A DNA stretch of 64,000 nucleotides from Streptomyces graminofaciens (GCF_030294945.1 NZ_AP018448.1:7653501-7717500), one strand, 5' to 3'; shown: positions 24,970 through 35,888, counted from the first letter of the stretch. A program made the numbers and translations. The notes: a model not told the origin generated them from the sequence alone.

Positions 24970-25305
24970 GTGGCACAGAAGGTTCAGGTCCTTCTTGTCG
25001 ACGACCTCGACGGTGGCGAGGCCGACGAGACCGTGACGTTCGCGCTGGACGGCAAGTCCTACGAGATCGACCTCACGACCGCCAACGCGGACAAGCTGCG
25101 CGGTCTTCTCGAGCCCTATGTCAAGGGTGGCCGTCGTACCGGAGGCCGTGCTTCGGGCGGGCGTGGAAAGGCCCGCGCCGCTTCTGTCGGCAGCCAGGAC
25201 ACCGCCGCCATTCGCGCCTGGGCGAAGGACAACGGCTACGAGGTCAACGACCGCGGCCGTGTTCCCGCGTCCATTCGCGAGGCATACGAGAAGGCCAACG
25301 GCTGA
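24970..25305 (+). CDS. lsr2: Nucleoid-associated protein Lsr2
   Basis: The 111-residue H-NS-like protein binds AT-rich DNA and silences foreign or low-GC genes. The N-terminal half (QKVQVLLVDDLDGGEADETVTFALDGKSYEIDL) is the dimerisation domain. After a Gly/Arg linker, the C-terminal half (IRAWAKDNGYEVNDRGRVPASI) contains the RGR AT-hook-like DNA-binding motif. The GTG start follows a good GAAAGGA site. It is the only known global regulator in this part of the window and ends 17 bp from a convergent gene. Confidence 0.96.
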   Translation: MAQKVQVLLVDDLDGGEADETVTFALDGKSYEIDLTTANADKLRGLLEPYVKGGRRTGGRASGGRGKARAASVGSQDTAAIRAWAKDNGYEVNDRGRVPASIREAYEKANG

Positions 25306-25322
25306 ACGGCCGACGAGAAGAA

Positions 25323-25979
25323 CTATCGCTGAACGGTCGACGGGCGGGCCGGTCGCCGAAGGCCCTGGGAGAGGGCCGACGGGCCGGTGCTCGCGCGCCG
25401 CAGCCGGATGCGGTGGCAATGGTTCGCCACCGTGTCCACCACTCGGACGAGGTCGGGGGCGCCCCCACCGCCCCCCAGCGCCGACAGTGTCGGCAGGGTG
25501 GGTTCCACCTCGCGCCCCGGCTCGGGGGGCCGCAACCATACGGCGGCCCCCTGCGAACCGGCCTGGTCCGGGCACCGGGGCAGGCCCGGAGGCGGTGGCG
25601 CCTCCCAGTGACCGCCGGTTCCCACGGCCCTGAGGTCCAGCTCGAGACCGCCCCAGTCGAGCCATTCCAGCAGCCCCGGCAGCTCCTCGGCGCCGCCCGC
25701 CGCGACCGGCAGCAGCATCCGCTCCGCGCACAGCGCCACCGGCGAGCCCGGCCCCGGGATCGGGCCCAGATGCCGCAGGGCCGCGAAACCCGCCTCCGCC
25801 GGGACGTCGAGCACATCGAAGCGCAGGCCCGTAATGACTTGTACGGGCGTCCCCGGACCTCCGGGCACTGTCGCCCACCCGAGATCGTTCTCGTACCACT
25901 GCCGCACCGCCTCGCGCCTGGCGACGCCCGAAGCGTCCCTCGAGTCGAACGGTCGGCGGGGAAGGGGGACGATGGCCAT
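25323..25979 (-). CDS. Hypothetical SCO3374-family protein
   Basis: A 218-residue cytosolic protein of the Streptomyces-restricted family I recall as SCO3374-like, found between lsr2 and clpC. Visible conserved-looking stretches are VRQWYENDLGWATVPG, GLRFDVLDVPAEAGFAALRHLG and VALCAERMLLPVAAGGAEELPGLLEWLDWG. The layout recalls bifunctional DNA primase/polymerase N-terminal proteins, but no catalytic motif is clear. The start is uncertain: ATG 25979 has no Shine-Dalgarno, while GTG 26003 sits 4 nt after TAACTT and could head a leaderless message. The C-terminal 60 residues are low complexity. Confidence 0.7.
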   Translation of the reverse strand: MAIVPLPRRPFDSRDASGVARREAVRQWYENDLGWATVPGGPGTPVQVITGLRFDVLDVPAEAGFAALRHLGPIPGPGSPVALCAERMLLPVAAGGAEELPGLLEWLDWGGLELDLRAVGTGGHWEAPPPPGLPRCPDQAGSQGAAVWLRPPEPGREVEPTLPTLSALGGGGGAPDLVRVVDTVANHCHRIRLRRASTGPSALSQGLRRPARPSTVQR

Positions 25980-26191
25980 GTCAGGAGCAACCGTGCGAAG
26001 CACCCCCAAGTTACGCTGGGTGTCAGTGTGGATGCTCAGAGTGCCGGAAGAGGGGGCGTTCGGGGATGGGCATCGACGCAAGGATGTTCGCCCTTAGCGG
26101 AGGGAACCGGTGCATCCGGCATGGAGTGTCAGTCCCGACGGGTAAGACATCCCTAGTGGGAGGGGGCGACACGCAGGAAAGGCCGTCTCGC

Positions 26192-26208
26192 GTTCGCCAT
26201 CGGCGTAC
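26192..26208 (+). promoter_or_regulatory. ClgR-like operator upstream of clpC
   Basis: GTTCGCCATCGGCGTAC fits the Streptomyces ClgR target pattern GTTCGC-N5-GCG as I recall it, and ClgR is known to activate clp genes. Confidence 0.65.
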
Positions 26209-26236
26209 TGATGGTGAGGGTATCTGCCTGGCCTGC

Positions 26237-26263
26237 GGGAACATCGTCTCGCACCATCGGGTT
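26237..26263 (+). promoter_or_regulatory. ECF-type (SigR-like) promoter upstream of clpC
   Basis: GGGAAC at 26237-26242, exactly 18 nt, then GTT at 26261-26263. This matches the GGGAA-N18-GTT layout of SigR promoters except for C in place of T. Confidence 0.5.
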
Positions 26264-26409
26264 GGAGCAGATGTCGGCGTTCGGGGTCAGGAGGCCAAGG
26301 ACGGTGTCGGCAGTTGGAATGAGCGGTCCCCGCTTGCGGGACTAAGCTGCGGAAGGACAGCGAGGGGAGCGTCCCCTCACTGCCTGACCGCTCTGAGGAG
26401 CGATTAACG

Positions 26410-28935
<2,526 letters not shown>

Positions 28936-28956
28936 GCGCTGAGCTCGGCTTGAACG

Positions 28957-28999
28957 AAAGGGGCTGCCCCGGGACTTCGGTCCTGGGGCAGCCCCCTTT
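28957..28999 (+). terminator. Terminator after clpC
   Basis: AAAGGGGCTGCCCC ... GGGGCAGCCCCCTTT with a TTCG tetraloop and arms of about 19 bp with one mismatch. It is symmetrical, so it also serves the convergent NACHT gene. Confidence 0.9.
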
Positions 29000-29023
29000 G
29001 TATTTCCTGTACGCGGAGGTTGC

Positions 29024-32000
29024 TTACAGCACGGTGTCCGTCTTCTCCATGGCCGGGGGGACCGGGAAGAGTTCGAGGACGTGTTCGGGTATGTCGGTGA
29101 CCTCGGGGGCGAGGTGAATGGTCACCTCGCGGAGGTCCGGAAAGAGGTAGGAGAGCTCGAAGAGGTCTTCGCTGCCGGAGAAGTTGTTGAGCCGCAGGCT
29201 CGTGACGCGCGGCAACGGCAGACCGGCTTGCCAACCCGTCGCGTTCCAGTTGACGCGCAATTCCTCCAGGGCGGGCATCCGGGCAATCTCTTTGAAATCC
29301 TCAGAAGTGAGGCTCTTCCGAAGCTTGGCGAGGCTCAGCCGCTTCACCGAGTGGATACGGCTGAGGCCGCGCAGTCCGGTGTGCTGGAGGGCGTGTTTGG
29401 TGAATCGCAGATAGTCCAGCGACAGGTCCCGGGGGAGGGCCTCGTCGATGGAATCGGCACGGAGAGTCAGACCGAGGTCGAGTGAGTCCAGGGTGGCCGA
29501 GGGCGCGAGTGAATGGAGGATGCCCGGACTTTCCAGTCTGGGCATGGAGTCCAACGCCAACCAGGTGAGAGGGAGTTTGGTGAGCGGCGTCAGATCCCCC
29601 AGGTAAGGGCTGCTACTGACGTCCAAGTGGGTGATCAGGTTCTGTTCCGAGAGGAAGCCGAAGTCCCAGAGGTCTCGGTTGTCACGGATGACAAGTTCGC
29701 GCAGTTGGCCCGGACGGAGAGCCGCCCGCAGGTCATCGGAACCGATGTCCCCGACGACCTGGAGCTTGGCCCGGCCACCCAGTTCCCGTAGCACGTGCAG
29801 GTGTTCGGTCGAGTGGGCGGTGAAGTAGAGGCCGTCCTCGTGGAGGTGGGCGATGATCTCCTCGGCGTAGCGGCGGGTGTCGAACCGATGCCAGGACCAG
29901 GTCAGTTGGGCGCGGACGCCGAGAGCCATGTGGTCGCGGAAGCGAGCGAGGACGGGGATGGCGGCGTCCGTGCCGATGAGGGACGCGGTGACGACGACGG
30001 CTCGGGCCTCGGCGTCGGTGAGGCCCTCGGGCCCGGGGAGGAGTTCCAGGACGAGCGGGCCGCAGGAGGCGAGTCGTCGGGCCTCCTCCGTCGTGCGCGG
30101 GGGGATCAGCGGGGCCGCGTTCTGCTCCACGGCGGCGCGGACACGCGGGTCGAGTTCCGTGGCGTGCTCCAGGGAGGCCAGGGCGAGGAGGCGTACGCGG
30201 GTGGGCTGTGAGGACGTGGTCGCCGAGTCGGTCAGCGCTCCGAGCAACTCGGCCCGTTCGCGCGGCCGGGCGTGGGCGACGGCCATGCGGATGACGTCGG
30301 CCCACTGCTCCTCGACGGCGCCCCGGACGAGGAGGCCGAAGTCGCCGTCCTCCACGGCGGCCTTCGCGCCGAGGTAGTCCTGGAAGGTGCGGTGGACGAA
30401 CTCCACGGTGCCGACGGTGGGTTCGCGCAGCAGCCCGCTGCGGACGAGGAGATGGCGGAGGATCGCCTCGGCGTCGCCCTGCGCGGCGGCGGCCGGGAGG
30501 GCGGGGAGGACGTCGGCGACGATCCTGACCGCCCGCTCGCGGTCCATCTCGGACTGGTTGTTGCGGATCAGCCAGTAGGCGAGTCGCTGCAGGAGCTGGA
30601 TCTGGGGGAGTTCGGTGAGATGGACGCCGTCGACGCCGCTGGTCCGGCCGCCGTCGGTGTGCGTGAACATGTCGCGTTCCTCGTCGCGGCGCGACAGCAG
30701 CATCGACAGGGCCGCGTCGTACAACTCCTGTCTGCCGTGCGGGAGATAGCCGCGCCGGTCGCGGTGCAGGGCGCAGATCAGGCCGCACATCAGGGGGTTG
30801 GTGGCGAGTCGGCCGAGGTCGGGCTTGGTGCGTACGGCGTCGAGGAGCGAGCGCTCGTAGTGGGTGAGCCGGTCCTGCTCGGCCTCGCGTGCGTCGAGGC
30901 GGGCGGCGGTGTGCCAGCGGGCGATGAACGCGGCCACGTCGTCCCGGCTCATCGGCGAGAGCGCGAGTTCGGTGAAGCCGTCGGGGGCGAGCCAGTCCTC
31001 GCGTACGGCGGAGGGGCGGGAGGTGACCAGCCACTGGTTGCCCGGATACACCTCCAGCAGATCCCGCAGCCAGCGGCGGGTGCGTTCGCGGTCGCGTTCC
31101 GGGATCTCGTCGATGCCGTCGACGAGGAGCAGGCCCCGGCGGGCGGTGAGCACGCGGTCGGCCCAGCCGGCGGGCTGGCTCGCGTGGAAGGGGACGTGTA
31201 CGGCGGTCAGGAACGCGTCGGGGGCCGGGAGGCCGTCGGGGCGGCGGATCAGCGTACGGAGGGGGAGGACGAAGGGGACGCGGTCGCCGCGTTCGCCCCG
31301 GGCGGCGGTCACCGCCAGCCACTGCACGAGCGTGGTCTTGCCGGAGCCGGCGACCCCGCGCAGGAGTACGCGGTCCTGTTCGGCGAGGGCCTGCTCGGCG
31401 GGGAGCGAGACGGCGACGGAGGCGACGTGTGTGCCGCCGGGCCCGGACGTGTCGTCGTCCCCCGCCGGACGCAGTGCCTGGAGGCTGAGGTAGGCCGCGT
31501 CCAGGGGCCAGCGCTCGGGGGAGTTGACCAGGTCGATGCCGTAGATCGTGAGGTGGCTGTGCTTGGTGGCGATGTGGGGGAGGTAGCGGTGCTCGAAGGC
31601 CTGGTCCGTGCCGCCGGTCATGGGGGTGCGGGCGATGAGCACGTCGACCTTGGCGATGAGTTCGGACTGCCGACGGGTCTGTTCCACGAGGGTGCGGGCG
31701 ACGAACGTCGAGCGTTGGGTGAAGAAGTGGAGGATGTGGAGGCAGGCGGTGTTCAGTACCTGCTCGTAGAAGACCGCCGCGTCCAGCGAGAGGCCGCCGT
31801 CGATACCGCCGCTCCTGGCACGCAGTCGGCGGGCGAGGACTTCGTGACCGAGTTCGACCGCCTGAACGTCGGTCATATCGAGGTCGCCCAGGCCGTGCAA
31901 GGTCCAGCCGAGGGCGTAGGTGACGGCTGAATCCTCGTCGGCCGGGAAGGGGCGCTCCCCTTGCTTCACCGCCCGTTGGACCAGTTCGGCCGCGAGGTTG

Positions 32001-32173
32001 AACAGGTCACGCCGGGCGAGCGTCCGCTGCTCCCCCTTGAACGACACGAGCCCGGAGAGCCGCACCGGCCTGTCGACGAGCCCCGCCCCCGCCCCCTCGC
32101 TCACGAACAACTTCTTGATCAGCGGCGTCACCACGCCGGAGGCGAGACGGATGCCTACTGCTGACGGTTCCAC
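29024..32173 (-). CDS. NACHT-domain STAND NTPase with C-terminal leucine-rich repeats
   Basis: A 1049-residue NLR-like protein. Residues 1-245 form a helical N-terminal region, possibly a NACHT-associated helical domain. The NACHT ATPase has Walker A GVAGSGKT (273-280), Walker B LLLVDGIDE (348-356), the sensor VTSRPSAV and TNPLMCGLICALH. A helical HEAT-like section follows, then from about 780 a leucine-rich-repeat-like region (LITHLDVSSSPYLGDLTPLTKLPLTWLALDS, LRLNNFSG). Bacterial NACHT proteins can defend against phages, but no effector domain or partner gene is obvious here. The GTG start has GGGGGAG 4 nt upstream. Third-position GC is lower in the LRR part than in neighbours, hinting at rapid change or acquisition. 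Confidence 0.88.
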   Translation of the reverse strand: MEPSAVGIRLASGVVTPLIKKLFVSEGAGAGLVDRPVRLSGLVSFKGEQRTLARRDLFNLAAELVQRAVKQGERPFPADEDSAVTYALGWTLHGLGDLDMTDVQAVELGHEVLARRLRARSGGIDGGLSLDAAVFYEQVLNTACLHILHFFTQRSTFVARTLVEQTRRQSELIAKVDVLIARTPMTGGTDQAFEHRYLPHIATKHSHLTIYGIDLVNSPERWPLDAAYLSLQALRPAGDDDTSGPGGTHVASVAVSLPAEQALAEQDRVLLRGVAGSGKTTLVQWLAVTAARGERGDRVPFVLPLRTLIRRPDGLPAPDAFLTAVHVPFHASQPAGWADRVLTARRGLLLVDGIDEIPERDRERTRRWLRDLLEVYPGNQWLVTSRPSAVREDWLAPDGFTELALSPMSRDDVAAFIARWHTAARLDAREAEQDRLTHYERSLLDAVRTKPDLGRLATNPLMCGLICALHRDRRGYLPHGRQELYDAALSMLLSRRDEERDMFTHTDGGRTSGVDGVHLTELPQIQLLQRLAYWLIRNNQSEMDRERAVRIVADVLPALPAAAAQGDAEAILRHLLVRSGLLREPTVGTVEFVHRTFQDYLGAKAAVEDGDFGLLVRGAVEEQWADVIRMAVAHARPRERAELLGALTDSATTSSQPTRVRLLALASLEHATELDPRVRAAVEQNAAPLIPPRTTEEARRLASCGPLVLELLPGPEGLTDAEARAVVVTASLIGTDAAIPVLARFRDHMALGVRAQLTWSWHRFDTRRYAEEIIAHLHEDGLYFTAHSTEHLHVLRELGGRAKLQVVGDIGSDDLRAALRPGQLRELVIRDNRDLWDFGFLSEQNLITHLDVSSSPYLGDLTPLTKLPLTWLALDSMPRLESPGILHSLAPSATLDSLDLGLTLRADSIDEALPRDLSLDYLRFTKHALQHTGLRGLSRIHSVKRLSLAKLRKSLTSEDFKEIARMPALEELRVNWNATGWQAGLPLPRVTSLRLNNFSGSEDLFELSYLFPDLREVTIHLAPEVTDIPEHVLELFPVPPAMEKTDTVL

Positions 32174-32248
32174 GGCACTCCCCCGAGATCCTGATGGTTC
32201 CCCTCAGCGTACGATCACCGTTCGATTAGATGAGGGGGTCTTTTCCAC

Positions 32249-33607
32249 ATGTCCAAAGTGATACGGGGGCGCGGAACTCACGCCGCTCTGCTGGCAGTTG
32301 CCGTGTCGGCCGCGGGGCTCGCGTTCCCCGCGACGGCGGTGGCGGCCGGCTGTGCGGAGGGGGAGTGGACCGCGAAGTTCTACGCCGACGCCTCGTTCGG
32401 CGGTACGCCGAAGAAGACCGCGTGCGACAAGGCGATCGGCGAGAACTACGGCAGCGGGGCCCCGGCCGCCGGTCTGCCGAAGAACGACTTCGGTGTCCGC
32501 TGGAGCATGACGCGCGACTTCGGCTCCGGGGGACCCTTCAGCTTCAAGGCGTCGGCCCAGGACGTCGTCCGCGTCTACCTCGACGGCGACCGGAAGATCA
32601 ACATCTCGGGTGACGCGTCCTCGACCCGCTCGAAGACGGTCAACCTGATCGTTCCCAAGGGCAAGCACACCCTCCGCGTCGACTTCATGGCGCTCACCGG
32701 CAAGGCGAACGTGTCGTTCACCTACCCGCCGCGCACCTCGGCCTCCGTCGACAAGGTCAAGCCGCTGGCACCGGCCGCGCCGGCCGCCACCTACGACACC
32801 GGCACCTCGAAGACCGCCCTGAGCTGGGCCAAGAACGCCGAGCTTGATCTGGCCGGGTACCGCGTGTACCGCAACGGCAAGCTGGTCAGCGGCAGCGCCC
32901 CGCTCACCAGGCCGGCCTTCACCGACAGCACGCCGGCGACGGGCAGCGCGTACGCGTACACGGTCAAGGCCGTGGACAAGGCGGGCAACGCCTCGGCGGT
33001 GTCGAAGGCCGCGAAGGTCACCTCCGCGGACCGGACGGCCCCGGCCGTGCCGAGCGGAGTGCGCGTCGCGTACTCCGAGTTCACGCGGGCGGCCACCGTC
33101 ACATGGGACGCGGTCGCGGCCTCCGACCTCGCCGGGTACGCGGTGTACCGGCCCGGCGAGAACGACACCTGGATCAGGGTGGGCGGCGAGACGCCGGTGA
33201 CGGGTACGTCGACCCTCGACTTCGGCGCGGGGAGCAACTTCACGTACGCCGTCGTCGCTGTCGACAAGGCGGGCAACGCCTCCGCGCGCTCGAGCACGGC
33301 CGGGGCCACCCCCGACATTCCGCTGCTCACCCCGATCGGGCTCGCGAAGACCGAGTCCGCCGAGGGGGTGGCGCTGCGCTGGATCGACAACGGGGTCCGC
33401 GGGACCTCGTACAACGTCTACCGGACCGCGGACAACCTCTCGTCCGACGTGACCTGGACGAGGATCGGCACGGTGAGCCGCTTCCCGACGTTCAAGGACA
33501 CCACGGGGGTGGCCGGTCAGCGGTACGCGTACGTCGTGACCGCGACGGACGGGCTGGGCAACGAGGGCGAGGCGAGTGCGTGGGTGCAGGGGGCCAAGAC
33601 GCCGTAG
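32249..33607 (+). CDS. Secreted PA14-like / fibronectin type III protein
   Basis: A 452-residue secreted protein. Residues 1-33 are a Sec signal (ALLAVAVSAAGLAFPATAVAA). Residues about 36-160 resemble a PA14 domain (WTAKFYADASFGG, VRVYLDGDRKINISGD, KGKHTLRVDFMALTGKANVSFTY), usually carbohydrate binding. Three FN3 repeats follow (about 170-258, 262-350, 355-450; recognised by YRVYRNGKL, YAVYRPGEN, YNVYRTADN and repeated VDKAGNAS). No catalytic domain or wall anchor is visible. It is divergent from the NACHT gene across 75 bp, with GAGGGGG about 10 nt before the ATG. Confidence 0.85.
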   Translation: MSKVIRGRGTHAALLAVAVSAAGLAFPATAVAAGCAEGEWTAKFYADASFGGTPKKTACDKAIGENYGSGAPAAGLPKNDFGVRWSMTRDFGSGGPFSFKASAQDVVRVYLDGDRKINISGDASSTRSKTVNLIVPKGKHTLRVDFMALTGKANVSFTYPPRTSASVDKVKPLAPAAPAATYDTGTSKTALSWAKNAELDLAGYRVYRNGKLVSGSAPLTRPAFTDSTPATGSAYAYTVKAVDKAGNASAVSKAAKVTSADRTAPAVPSGVRVAYSEFTRAATVTWDAVAASDLAGYAVYRPGENDTWIRVGGETPVTGTSTLDFGAGSNFTYAVVAVDKAGNASARSSTAGATPDIPLLTPIGLAKTESAEGVALRWIDNGVRGTSYNVYRTADNLSSDVTWTRIGTVSRFPTFKDTTGVAGQRYAYVVTATDGLGNEGEASAWVQGAKTP

Positions 33608-34093
33608 CGGAGTACGCCGTAGCGGAGTAGCAGGGCCGGCCGGAGGCGGGGGTCGCTCAGGAGCGGTCCCCGCCTCCGGCGTCGGCGACCTGTTCGGCAG
33701 ATGGTCCGGCCGATCTCACCGGCGTCGAGCGTAGTGCGCGTCACAACGCGGGGGTGGGCGACCTTGTGGGCCGGTGACATGACGCACAGGCGATTTGCCC
33801 GTTACTAGGCGGAATAGTGACAGGGGCTTATCGGGCAAATCGGACTTTTGGGTTTGAGTTGGGGGAGGGAGGGGGTGGCGGACCGCGCCATCTCGCGGGC
33901 TCATTGGGGTTGGTGGCGACTTTGGTAGGGAGTGTCAAGAAGTGGGTGGATTTCGCATTAGGTACGAAGTTACGTCGTAGATCACAGGTTTTGGGAGTGG
34001 CGGCCGGCGGGGGTACCAAGGTGTGGTCCATCCGGACGTCGCAGTGTCGCGGCGCCGGGTGGCTTTTCTGTCCCCGGCCCCGTGAGGTTCCTG
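33608..34093 (+). other. Gene-free AT-richer leader of the M23 peptidase
   Basis: About 490 bp. 33650-33690 is GC-rich; from 33780 to 34010 the composition drops well below the window average. It contains the nested stem-loop at 33791-33842, a TACGA ... TCGTA palindrome near 33963 and several GTNAC pentamers. These pentamers are the kind of sequence MtrA-type regulators bind, but this is speculative. No ydaO-type riboswitch was recognised. Confidence 0.5.
33791..33842 (+). repeat. Nested stem-loop in the M23 leader
   Basis: Perfect 11-bp outer arms CGATTTGCCCG / CGGGCAAATCG (33791-33801 and 33832-33842) enclose an inner near-perfect hairpin GTTACTA / TAGTGAC (33801-33821). It is followed by GACTTTTGG. 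Confidence 0.75.
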
Positions 34094-34702
34094 ATGTCGC
34101 TGCGTACCCGCTCCGTTCGCTCTCGTTCTTCCCGTACGTCCCTGCTCCCGCTGCGTCTGCGGACGGCCGTTGTGGCCGCCGGGCTCGTCGGGGTCTCGGT
34201 CGTGGGGGGAGCCGGGGTCGCGACCGCCGCCGGAGGTGCGCAGGCGGCTGTGACCGCCCAGACCGCCGCCGCGAAGAAGGGCGCCTCCTGGGTCAGCCCG
34301 GTCAAGGGCTACAAGCTGAGCGCGCGCTTCGCGCAGGCCGGGAACATGTGGTCGGCGAAGCACAGCGGACAGGACTTCGCCGTGCGGAGCGGGACCGCGG
34401 TCGTGGCCGCGCACGGCGGGACCGTCGTCAAGGCGGGGGGCAACGGCGCCGGTGACGGGCCCGCCTACGGCAACGCCGTCGTCATCAAGCACGGCAACGG
34501 GACCTACTCCCAGTACGCCCATCTCTCGCGCGTCGACGTGAAGGTGGGGCAGGTCGTCAAGACCGGGCAGCGCATAGCGTTCTCCGGCAGCACCGGGAAC
34601 TCCAGCGGGCCGCACCTGCACTTCGAGATCCGGACGACCCCCAACTACGGCTCGGCCGTCGACCCCGTGGCGTTCCTGCGGGGCAAGGGCATCACCGTCT
34701 GA
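34094..34702 (+). CDS. Secreted M23 (LytM-type) metallopeptidase
   Basis: A 202-residue cell-wall hydrolase. The Arg-rich N-terminus and hydrophobic stretch 23-45 form a signal peptide with a likely ATAA cleavage site. The zinc ligands are complete: His90 and Asp94 (HSGQD) and His176 in HLHFE, with His143 in QYAHL and His174 also conserved. It should cut peptidoglycan cross-bridges or stems. It lacks LysM or SH3 wall-binding domains. ATG 34094 has GTGAGG 6 nt upstream; GTG 34082 is an alternative. A long structured leader precedes it. Confidence 0.92.
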   Translation: MSLRTRSVRSRSSRTSLLPLRLRTAVVAAGLVGVSVVGGAGVATAAGGAQAAVTAQTAAAKKGASWVSPVKGYKLSARFAQAGNMWSAKHSGQDFAVRSGTAVVAAHGGTVVKAGGNGAGDGPAYGNAVVIKHGNGTYSQYAHLSRVDVKVGQVVKTGQRIAFSGSTGNSSGPHLHFEIRTTPNYGSAVDPVAFLRGKGITV

Positions 34703-34730
34703 GCGGTCTGAATGGTCTGAACGGTCTGAG

Positions 34731-34783
34731 CGGCCCCAGCGGGTCTGGGCGGTCTTCTGGGCCGCCCAGGCCCGCTGGGGCCG
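34731..34783 (+). terminator. Large hairpin after the M23 gene
   Basis: Arms of about 20 bp (CGGCCCCAGCGGG at the left, CCCGCTGGGGCCG at the right) separated by a 9-nt loop. The 34701-34731 bases before it contain short CGGTCTGAA-type tandem repeats. Confidence 0.75.
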
Positions 34784-34825
34784 GTCTGGGCCGCCCGAGT
34801 CGTCCGAGCCGTGATGCGGAGAGTG

Positions 34826-35074
34826 TCAGCAGGGGCCCATGTCCTGGCCCGTGCCGCACATCGGGGTGTGGTCGCCGAAGGCTGTCATGAGTATGAGCGT
34901 CACGATCAGCAGCAAGCCCATCGCCACCGCGGCGGTGAGGCCTTTCATGTGGCTTCTGCGAAGGAACTCGGCGCGCTCTTCGTCGGTCATGGCGTCGCTC
35001 GTGTCATTGGTGATGGCGTCGGTCGTGGCATCGGTTGCGTCGTCGGTCGCGCGGGTGTGTTCGTCGGCGTCCAC
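34826..35074 (-). CDS. Small single-span membrane protein with Asp/Thr-rich N-terminus
   Basis: An 82-residue protein. Residues 6-30 are an Asp/Thr/Ala repeat-like acidic stretch (TRATDDATDATTDAITND). ERAEFLRRSHMKGL is a basic amphipathic segment, 46-66 is a membrane helix, and the tail has two cysteines (PMCGTGQDMGPC). An AGGAGG lies 5 nt before the GTG start, one of the best ribosome sites in the window, which supports the short reading. It is downstream of the tetR gene on the same strand. Function unknown. Confidence 0.72.
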   Translation of the reverse strand: MDADEHTRATDDATDATTDAITNDTSDAMTDEERAEFLRRSHMKGLTAAVAMGLLLIVTLILMTAFGDHTPMCGTGQDMGPC

Positions 35075-35163
35075 GGTTGCCTCCTGGAGAGGGTGCCCGG
35101 GGAGATCCCGAAGGCCCTGAGGGTGTACCCGAACGGCCGGCTCCTCAAGAGCCTTCAGGGGCG

Positions 35164-35754
35164 TCAACTGCCCGGGTGCTCGCCGTGTGCCTGGGTCACC
35201 AGGTCGATCGCGACCTCCAGGACCGCCTTGCGCTTTTCCTCGGGGTCGCCCTCGACGTCCCGGAGGATGAACATCCCGGCGTGCATGCTGAACAGGGCGC
35301 TGATGCAGCGGACCTGGTCGGTCAGGGCCGCGTCCGGCTCCTTGATGATGTCGATCAGGCGGATCATGCGGTCCTTGAACGTCTCGCCGACGCTCAACTC
35401 CCGTACCGCGGCCTGGTTCTCCTGCATGAAGCGGAAGAGGGGGGCGACGTCGGCCAGGGCCTCGCTGTAGCGGCGCAGTACCTCCTGCTTGGTGGCGAGG
35501 GTGCGCGGCTGGGCGGCGGCCCACTCGATCAGGTCGTCGATCGGGCGCTGCAGGTCCTGGAAGAGGCTGACGAGGATGTCCTCCTTGGTCTTGAAGTGGT
35601 AGTACAGTGCCGCCTTCGTGACCTCCAGACGCTCGGCGATCTCCCGCAGCGAGGTCTTCTCGTAGCCCTGCTCGGCGAAGAGTTCGAGGGCCACGTCCTG
35701 GATGCGCTGGCGCGTGTTGCCGCGGCGGTGCTGCTTCCCTGTGGGGTGGCTCAT
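35164..35754 (-). CDS. TetR-family repressor
   Basis: A 196-residue regulator. The helix-turn-helix is [45 protein letters not shown] (about 18-62), and the rest is a ligand-binding helical domain. GAGGAG lies 7 nt before ATG 35754. It is divergent from the MFS exporter gene, and between them lies a 23-bp inverted repeat that is almost surely its operator. It probably represses both itself and the exporter until a toxic ligand binds. Confidence 0.93.
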   Translation of the reverse strand: MSHPTGKQHRRGNTRQRIQDVALELFAEQGYEKTSLREIAERLEVTKAALYYHFKTKEDILVSLFQDLQRPIDDLIEWAAAQPRTLATKQEVLRRYSEALADVAPLFRFMQENQAAVRELSVGETFKDRMIRLIDIIKEPDAALTDQVRCISALFSMHAGMFILRDVEGDPEEKRKAVLEVAIDLVTQAHGEHPGS

Positions 35755-35815
35755 CCTCGTACTCCTCGCCGTCACCGAAAGGCCCGCGGGGTCAAGCCTC
35801 GGCCAAGCCTGACTT

Positions 35816-35888
35816 ACTTACTTGACGCCCGGCTAGTTACCGGCCTAGCTTCCCTCAGTGTAGACAACTAGCCGGGCGGCAAGTAAGT
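35816..35888. promoter_or_regulatory. TetR/MFS operator: long inverted repeat
   Basis: Arms 35816-35838 and 35866-35888 match at 22 of 23 positions (outer ACTTACTTG / CAAGTAAGT, inner GGCTAGTT / AACTAGCC) around a 27-bp spacer. The ACTT unit is repeated once more at the left end. It sits midway between the divergent tetR and MFS genes. Confidence 0.8.

Larger units (their letters stand above)
26004..26409 (+). other. clpC regulatory region
   Basis: About 400 bp without a gene. It holds a ClgR-type box (26192-26208), an ECF-type promoter (26237-26263), a TAAGCT hexamer at 26343-26348 that may be a second -10, and GAGGAG 10 nt before the clpC ATG. Confidence 0.55.

Noticed and set aside
29733..31322. 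529-residue Arg/Pro-rich frame inside the NACHT gene
   Set aside because: Shifted-frame shadow of the NACHT coding sequence.
33780..34093. ydaO (cyclic di-AMP) riboswitch before the M23 peptidase
   Set aside because: disA in the window made this attractive, but I could not find the conserved ydaO core motifs in the leader.
35075..35163. Possible small gene between tetR and the small membrane protein
   Set aside because: No start with ribosome site and no coding bias; only a short GGCTC/GAGCC hairpin.
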